In this document: in pieces, positions 5,786-9,496 of the stretch
Layout of the letters: every line of letters starts with the position of its first letter
Numbering within the stretch: the stretch's first letter is position 1
Assembly: GCA_946645735.1 (NCBI GenBank)
Contig: CAMPCK010000018.1
Span: forward strand, 1 to 9,496
Length of the DNA stretch: 9,496 nt
Source: an uncultured Clostridia bacterium
GTDB taxonomy: Bacteria > Bacillota_A > Clostridia > Peptostreptococcales > Anaerovoracaceae
Direction of reading: 5' to 3'
Position numbers and translations under genes: made by a program
Notes under the pieces: generated by a model
The model's input: only the letters and a program-made list of their open reading frames with translations
Database searches by the model: none
What the model was told of the DNA's origin: nothing

Positions 5786-5808
5786 AAATATTTTGCGGGA
5801 AAAAGGAT

Positions 5809-6699
5809 ATGAAAGTTAAGTCAAAATACGATATTTTCTGCCGGGTGGCGGAACTTGAGAGCTTCACCAAAGCGGCCTCGGAACTGGGATATTCCCAGAG
5901 CGCTGTGAGCCAGATAATCAAATCCCTTGAAGACGATATGGGAGCAAGACTTATCATAAGGAGCAGGGGAGGGTTTGAGCTTACATCTGAAGGAGAAGCG
6001 TATCTTCCGTATTTCGAAGCTATAAGGCACGCTGAAGAGGCCCTGGAGCGCAAAAAACAGGAGATCAACGAAATGCAGGATGCCACCATATATGTAGCTT
6101 CCTTCACCTCCGTAAGCCGCGAGATGCTTCCTGAACTCATGAAGTCCTTCAAGGCCATACATCCTGGCGTGGATTTTGTAATAAAGCAGGGTGAGTACAA
6201 CAGCATCATCAACTCCATTGAACAGGGTGAAGTCGACTTCGGCTTCATAAGCAGCCATTTCGACGGAGGCCTGGAATCCTGCCATCTTTATGATGACGAG
6301 CTGGTGGCTGTGCTTCCCGAAGACCATCCCCTGGCAGCGAAGGAAACCGTAAGGATGAGCGACCTTACGGAGGATCCCTTCATTCTTTTTGATGAAGGAA
6401 AAGACTATAATACCGTAATGGAAGCCTTCAGGGAAAGGGGCCTGGAACCTAAAATCGAATATGAGATATATGATGACTATTCCATCCTCGGCATGGTAAG
6501 AAGAGGTTTCGGCATTTCCATCCAGGTTGGAAGAATTGTTAAGGGTTTCGAAGACAGACTTGCAGTAAGAAAGATCGAAGATGCCCCTGTGAGATCCGTT
6601 TCCCTCATGTGGAGAAACCGGGATACCATGCCTCTCGCAGCCAGGGCATTCATGGATCATATCGTATCAAATATCGGGGAGCTGGCAGACCGTCTGTAG
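5809..6699 (+). CDS. LysR-family transcriptional regulator, probable regulator of azlCD
   Basis: The 296-residue protein has an N-terminal winged helix (about residues 5-65) with the family pattern SFTKAASELGYSQSAVSQ, then IIKSLEDDMGARLIIRSRGG and ELTSEGEAYLP. A coiled linker helix (about 68-90) and a periplasmic-binding-like effector domain (about 93-290) follow. LysR proteins bind DNA as tetramers and respond to a small molecule; here the likely ligand is a branched-chain amino acid or related compound, inferred only from the divergent azlCD genes. The ATG at 5809 has a poor SD: AAAAGGA ends 1 nt before it, and GGGA lies about 8 nt before. An in-frame TAA at 5785-5787 and the family N-terminus leave no better start. 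Length is normal and the ligand is unproven. Confidence 0.92.
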   Translation: MKVKSKYDIFCRVAELESFTKAASELGYSQSAVSQIIKSLEDDMGARLIIRSRGGFELTSEGEAYLPYFEAIRHAEEALERKKQEINEMQDATIYVASFTSVSREMLPELMKSFKAIHPGVDFVIKQGEYNSIINSIEQGEVDFGFISSHFDGGLESCHLYDDELVAVLPEDHPLAAKETVRMSDLTEDPFILFDEGKDYNTVMEAFRERGLEPKIEYEIYDDYSILGMVRRGFGISIQVGRIVKGFEDRLAVRKIEDAPVRSVSLMWRNRDTMPLAARAFMDHIVSNIGELADRL

Positions 6700-6761
6700 G
6701 CCGGCACATCCGTGTCACCTTAATAGAAACCACCAAAAAATCGTATAAAAAATACCCCTTT

Positions 6762-6791
6762 AAGGCCGCATGACATGCGGCCTTTTCTGTT
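6762..6791 (+). terminator. Rho-independent terminator of lysR
   Basis: AAGGCCGCAT (6762-6771) and ATGCGGCCTT (6775-6784) form a perfect 10-bp stem around a 3-nt loop, followed by TTCTGTT. It lies 62 nt past the lysR stop. The tail runs directly into the -35 box of the next promoter at 6790. The interval 6700-6761 is A-rich, with only a very small GTAT/ATAC hairpin. Confidence 0.85.
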
Positions 6792-6818
6792 GACAAAAAA
6801 ATGACACAATGTTAAGAT
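6790..6818 (+). promoter_or_regulatory. Promoter of the gntR-hypB-iron-sulfur operon
   Basis: TTGACA (6790-6795) is a perfect -35 box, followed by a 17-bp spacer and TAAGAT (6813-6818), which matches 4 of 6 positions of the -10 consensus. Transcription should start near 6825, giving a leader of about 40 nt before the GntR start at 6866. This also rules out the in-frame upstream ATG at 6809 as a start. Confidence 0.75.
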
Positions 6819-6824
6819 TTACTC

Positions 6825-6839
6825 GGTGGTATGTCCACC
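6825..6839. promoter_or_regulatory. Operator-like palindrome at the predicted gntR transcription start
   Basis: GGTGG (6825-6829) and CCACC (6835-6839) are perfect inverted arms around TATGT. The core TGGTATGTCCA differs at one position from the TNGTNNNACNA pattern known for FadR-type GntR regulators. It sits directly on the predicted start site, where a bound repressor would block transcription, so autoregulation by the gene that follows is likely. Confidence 0.6.
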
Positions 6840-6865
6840 AAAGGCTCGCGGAAGGAGGGAAGATC

Positions 6866-7573
6866 ATGGTTAAAAAAAGCAGCGAACAGGAGACCCTCAG
6901 AGAGTCTTTCATAAGGACTATACAGCAAAAAATACTCTCAGGAGACCTTCCCATAGGTTCAAGACTCCCCACGGAGAGGGAGCTTGCCGAAGAAATGGGA
7001 GTGTCGAGACAGGTAATAAACAGCGGGATCACGGAACTTGAAAGAAACGGTTTCATAAGGATCGTTCCAAGACATGGCACCTATGTGGCTGACTTCAGAA
7101 GAGAAGGCGGCATCTCCACCTTAAGCGCCATTATGGACTACAGGGGAGACAGCATAAGGAAGGAAGAAATAAAATCCATCCTTGAAGTGCGCTGGGGTCT
7201 CGAAAGCATGACCCTGAGAAACGCCATAGAGAATGCTTCTGACGAAGATATAAAGAAGCTTGAGGAACCCCTGGAAGCCATGAAGAATGCGGAAGCCCCG
7301 GAAGAGATCGCCGATGCAGCATTCAGATTCCATCACACCATGGCCACCATCGGATCAAACACCGTGCTTCCTCTGATCTACGTTTCCTTCAGAAACGTTG
7401 TTGTTACACTTTGGATAAGATTCATCAAGAGCTACGGGAAAGACGCCCTGTATCTCAACAGCTCCATGACATACAAGTATCTTAAGGAGCGCAATCTTGA
7501 AAAGGCAATAAGCTGGCTCAACCACTTCATGAATGAAGCCATCGCCGGAAGTCAGCAGATATATACTGAATAA
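6866..7573 (+). CDS. GntR-family regulator, FadR/FCD subfamily
   Basis: The 235-residue protein has an N-terminal GntR winged helix (about residues 9-76) with GSRLPTERELAEEMGVSRQ and GFIRIVPRHGTYVA, then a helical FCD ligand-binding domain (about 98-230) with EVRWGLESM and FHHTMATIGSN. This subfamily usually senses organic acids or acyl compounds. The start at 6866 has the SD AAGGAGGG 6 nt upstream; an in-frame ATG at 6809 lies before the predicted transcription start and is rejected. By eye, only His156 and His220 of the usual four FCD metal ligands are kept: the usual Asp position is Ala152 and the third His position is near Ser199. This suggests a metal-free pocket, as in E. coli FadR. hypB follows after 21 nt, so it probably controls that operon. 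Confidence 0.9.
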   Translation: MVKKSSEQETLRESFIRTIQQKILSGDLPIGSRLPTERELAEEMGVSRQVINSGITELERNGFIRIVPRHGTYVADFRREGGISTLSAIMDYRGDSIRKEEIKSILEVRWGLESMTLRNAIENASDEDIKKLEEPLEAMKNAEAPEEIADAAFRFHHTMATIGSNTVLPLIYVSFRNVVVTLWIRFIKSYGKDALYLNSSMTYKYLKERNLEKAISWLNHFMNEAIAGSQQIYTE

Positions 7574-7594
7574 TCATTTGATCAAGGTGACAGA

Positions 7595-8269
7595 ATGAAG
7601 GACTACAGAATAATTGAAGTAAAGGAAAGCATTCTTTCAGACAATGACAGGGATGCGGATAACTTAAGAAAAGAACTGAAAGCTCAGAACACCTTCCTCC
7701 TGAACCTCATGTCATCCCCGGGAGCAGGAAAGACCACCACCCTGGTCCGCACCATCTCCATGCTTAAGGATGAGATGAAGATCGGCATCATGGAAGCGGA
7801 TATCGATTCCGACGTGGATGCCAGAACAATTACAGAGAACGGCGCCAGAGCCATCCAGCTTCACACGGGAGGCATGTGTCATCTGGATGCAGACATGACC
7901 AGACAGGGCTTAAGAGAATTCGGCACAGAAGATCTTGACCTGGTAGTTCTGGAGAACGTGGGAAACCTTGTCTGCCCCGCAGAGTTCGACACAGGAGCCG
8001 TGAAGAACGCCATGATCCTTTCAGTACCCGAAGGGGATGACAAGCCCCTCAAGTACCCCCTCATGTTCCAGATCGCAGACGTGGTTCTCATAAACAAGTG
8101 TGACACCCTTCCTGTCTTTGACGATTTCTCAAAGGAAGATGTGGTGGAGAGGATCCGCATGAGAAACCCGGACTGTGATATATTCTTCGTGTCCGCCAAG
8201 ACCGGAGAGGGCTTCGAAGACTGGGCTCAGTGGCTCAGGAAGGAAGTCAGGGCTTTTCAGGAAGCCTGA
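7595..8269 (+). CDS. hypB: Nickel-insertion GTPase HypB
   Basis: The 224-residue G protein delivers nickel to metalloenzymes, classically [NiFe]-hydrogenase, with HypA as partner. It has a P-loop SSPGAGKTTT with Lys46 and Thr47, EADIDSDVDA (residues 67-76), ENVGNLVCP (120-128) and the guanine-specificity motif NKCD (167-170). The interior metal site is intact: Cys95 and His96 in GGMCHLDADM and Cys127 in LVCP correspond to the GTPase-domain nickel/zinc site of E. coli HypB. The N-terminal CxxCGC motif and the His-rich region of some homologues are absent, as in many HypB proteins. AAGGTGA precedes the ATG with proper spacing. No hydrogenase, urease, hypA or other hyp gene is in view. It lies between the GntR regulator (21 nt) and an iron-sulfur protein gene (46 nt), probably in one operon. 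Confidence 0.95.
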   Translation: MKDYRIIEVKESILSDNDRDADNLRKELKAQNTFLLNLMSSPGAGKTTTLVRTISMLKDEMKIGIMEADIDSDVDARTITENGARAIQLHTGGMCHLDADMTRQGLREFGTEDLDLVVLENVGNLVCPAEFDTGAVKNAMILSVPEGDDKPLKYPLMFQIADVVLINKCDTLPVFDDFSKEDVVERIRMRNPDCDIFFVSAKTGEGFEDWAQWLRKEVRAFQEA

Positions 8270-8315
8270 TAAATACAAGTCTGTTATTTATTGTGTATAT
8301 AAATGGAGAATTGAA

Positions 8316-9496
8316 ATGAATGACTTTTTAGAAAAAAGCTACATCGACGGCTGGCTCCCTGAAGGTTACGATCCGGACGCTCCCGTGAGAGAACCTATAA
8401 TCAAGCTGGCAAAGATGATTACTTCCCGTGCTTTTCAGCACCTGGGAGTGAAGAAACTCACCACAAGAGATCCCGAGTACTGGGCACTTGCCACCATCCT
8501 CACAGATGACGAGGCCAATCTCTGCCTCTCCTTCGGCGGCATCAGAAAACCCAAGACCTACGAGCAGATCAAGCAGGCTTCAGGTTTTGAAGAGCCCAAG
8601 CTTACAGAACTCCTTGAACATCTTTCATGGATGGGCGTTCTGGAGTACAACTGGGAGAACCTGGACGGTCAGAATCCCAATCATGAAAAGAGATGGCTGG
8701 TACCCATGTTCGTTCCCGGTTCCGCTGAGTTCACGGTAATGAACAAGAACCTTCTCTGGGAACATCCCGAGCTTGGATATTTCTTCAACCTGATGACAAG
8801 ACTTCCTCTTGAGAAGATCACCAAGATGGTTCCTCCCGGAGGTTCCGGTATCGGTATGCACGTCATCCCCGTTGAGAAGGCCATTGAAATGGAAGATAAG
8901 TCAGTGAGCATTGAGCACATCTCACACTGGCTTGACAAATATGACGGAAAGTACGCAGCATCCTCCTGTTCCTGCCGCCGCGCCACACAGACCTACGGCA
9001 TGAACTGCGGAGACGATGAGATGGACTGGTGTATCGCTGTAGGCGACATGGCCGACTACGTAGTAGAGACCAACAAGGACGGAAGATACATCACAAGAGA
9101 AGAAGTCATGGAACTTCTCAAGAAGGCTGAGGATAACGGCTACGTACACCAGATCACAAATATCGACGGTGAAGAGAAGATCTTCGCTATCTGTAACTGT
9201 AACGTAGATATCTGCTACGCTCTGAGAACTTCACAGCTCTTCAATACACCTAACATGTCACGTTCTGCATACGTTGCTCACGTTGATAAAGAGAAATGCG
9301 TAGCCTGCGGAAGATGCGTGGAATTCTGCCCTGCAGGCGCAGTAAAACTCGGACAGAAGCTTTGCAGAAAAGACGGATCCGAAGTTCAGTATCCCAAGCA
9401 CCTCCTTCCTTCAGACAAGAAGTGGGGAAGAGAAGACTGGGATTTCGACTATACAGAGAACAACAGAAGACCTGCATATGACACAGGTTCAGCTCC
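8316..9496 (+). CDS. Multi-domain iron-sulfur protein, N-terminal 393 residues (runs off window)
   Basis: The frame is open from the ATG at 8316 (SD GGAG at 8305-8308, 7 nt upstream) to the window end, so the gene is incomplete. Residues about 55-110 look like a winged-helix domain (WALATILTDDEANLCLSFGG, then IKQASGFEEPKLTELLEHL). Residues 183-310 form a cysteine-rich domain: SCSCRR (Cys218, Cys220), Cys231, Cys239, then the lysine-rich helix of EEVMELLKKAEDNGYVHQ, and ICNCNVDIC (Cys293, Cys295, Cys300). A ferredoxin motif follows, VDKEKCVACGRCVEFCPAGAV (Cys328, 331, 334, 338). This order is known from large anaerobic redox proteins that often continue into a flavin (FAD/NAD) oxidoreductase module; that continuation lies outside the window and is only a prediction. 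The substrate is unknown. It sits downstream of hypB. Confidence 0.85.
   Translation, partial: MNDFLEKSYIDGWLPEGYDPDAPVREPIIKLAKMITSRAFQHLGVKKLTTRDPEYWALATILTDDEANLCLSFGGIRKPKTYEQIKQASGFEEPKLTELLEHLSWMGVLEYNWENLDGQNPNHEKRWLVPMFVPGSAEFTVMNKNLLWEHPELGYFFNLMTRLPLEKITKMVPPGGSGIGMHVIPVEKAIEMEDKSVSIEHISHWLDKYDGKYAASSCSCRRATQTYGMNCGDDEMDWCIAVGDMADYVVETNKDGRYITREEVMELLKKAEDNGYVHQITNIDGEEKIFAICNCNVDICYALRTSQLFNTPNMSRSAYVAHVDKEKCVACGRCVEFCPAGAVKLGQKLCRKDGSEVQYPKHLLPSDKKWGREDWDFDYTENNRRPAYDTGSA

Noticed and set aside
5821..6660. A 279-codon minus-strand ORF opposite lysR
   Set aside because: It is a shadow of the LysR coding frame; it has no SD and no recognisable domain.
6743..6755. Small GTAT/ATAC hairpin with an A5 loop upstream of the lysR terminator
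   Set aside because: Four A/T-rich pairs are too weak and too common in A-rich spacers to call.
6809..6865. The 19-codon N-terminal extension of the GntR regulator from the ATG at 6809
   Set aside because: It lies upstream of the predicted transcription start, has no SD, and the ATG at 6866 has an excellent SD and gives the normal family N-terminus.

Overview
This window looks like chromosomal DNA of a Gram-positive anaerobe of the Clostridia, most plausibly Lachnospiraceae or a close relative. The grounds are strong Shine-Dalgarno (SD) sites before most genes, an AzlCD exporter pair beside a LysR regulator, a class II fructose-bisphosphate aldolase, several ferredoxin-type redox proteins, a short Gram-positive-type signal peptidase I, and a small membrane protein with an MltG/YceG-like tail. 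The family assignment is inference from gene content; no rRNA or other phylogenetic marker is present. No tRNA, CRISPR array, insertion sequence or phage gene was seen.

Layout. (a) 1-648, + strand: the 3' end of an aldo/keto reductase with two C-terminal [4Fe-4S] motifs, closed by a terminator at 662-689. (b) 694-2690, - strand: a housekeeping cluster transcribed as RluA-family pseudouridine synthase, then lepB (signal peptidase I, forced TTG start), then smpB (trans-translation factor, no visible SD, preceded by a GC-rich hairpin). (c) 2691-2785: overlapping divergent promoters. The one for the pseudouridine synthase has its -10 box only 6 nt from the ATG, which suggests a leaderless or near-leaderless mRNA. 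(d) 2786-4385, + strand: a membrane-anchored protein with an Ala/Thr/Asp-rich linker and an MltG/YceG-like tail, then fba (glycolytic aldolase) and a strong terminator. (e) 4386-4508: a convergent intergenic stretch holding a nested stem-loop with a purine-rich internal loop, probably the azlCD 3' end. (f) 4509-6699: azlCD on the - strand (branched-chain amino acid export) and a divergent lysR regulator, separated by 160 bp with a full-consensus lysR promoter and a spaced inverted repeat. (g) 6762-9496, + strand: a terminator abutting a promoter with an operator-like palindrome, then a probable operon of a FadR/FCD-type GntR regulator, hypB (nickel-insertion GTPase) and the N-terminal 393 residues of a large iron-sulfur protein that runs off the window.

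How the parts work together. Blocks (b) and (d) are housekeeping. Block (f) is a classic autoregulated exporter unit. Block (g) is the least conventional: a nickel-metallochaperone GTPase without any hydrogenase, urease or hypA gene in view, placed between a GntR regulator and a cysteine-rich redox protein. This suggests a regulated nickel- or redox-linked pathway that continues beyond the right edge.
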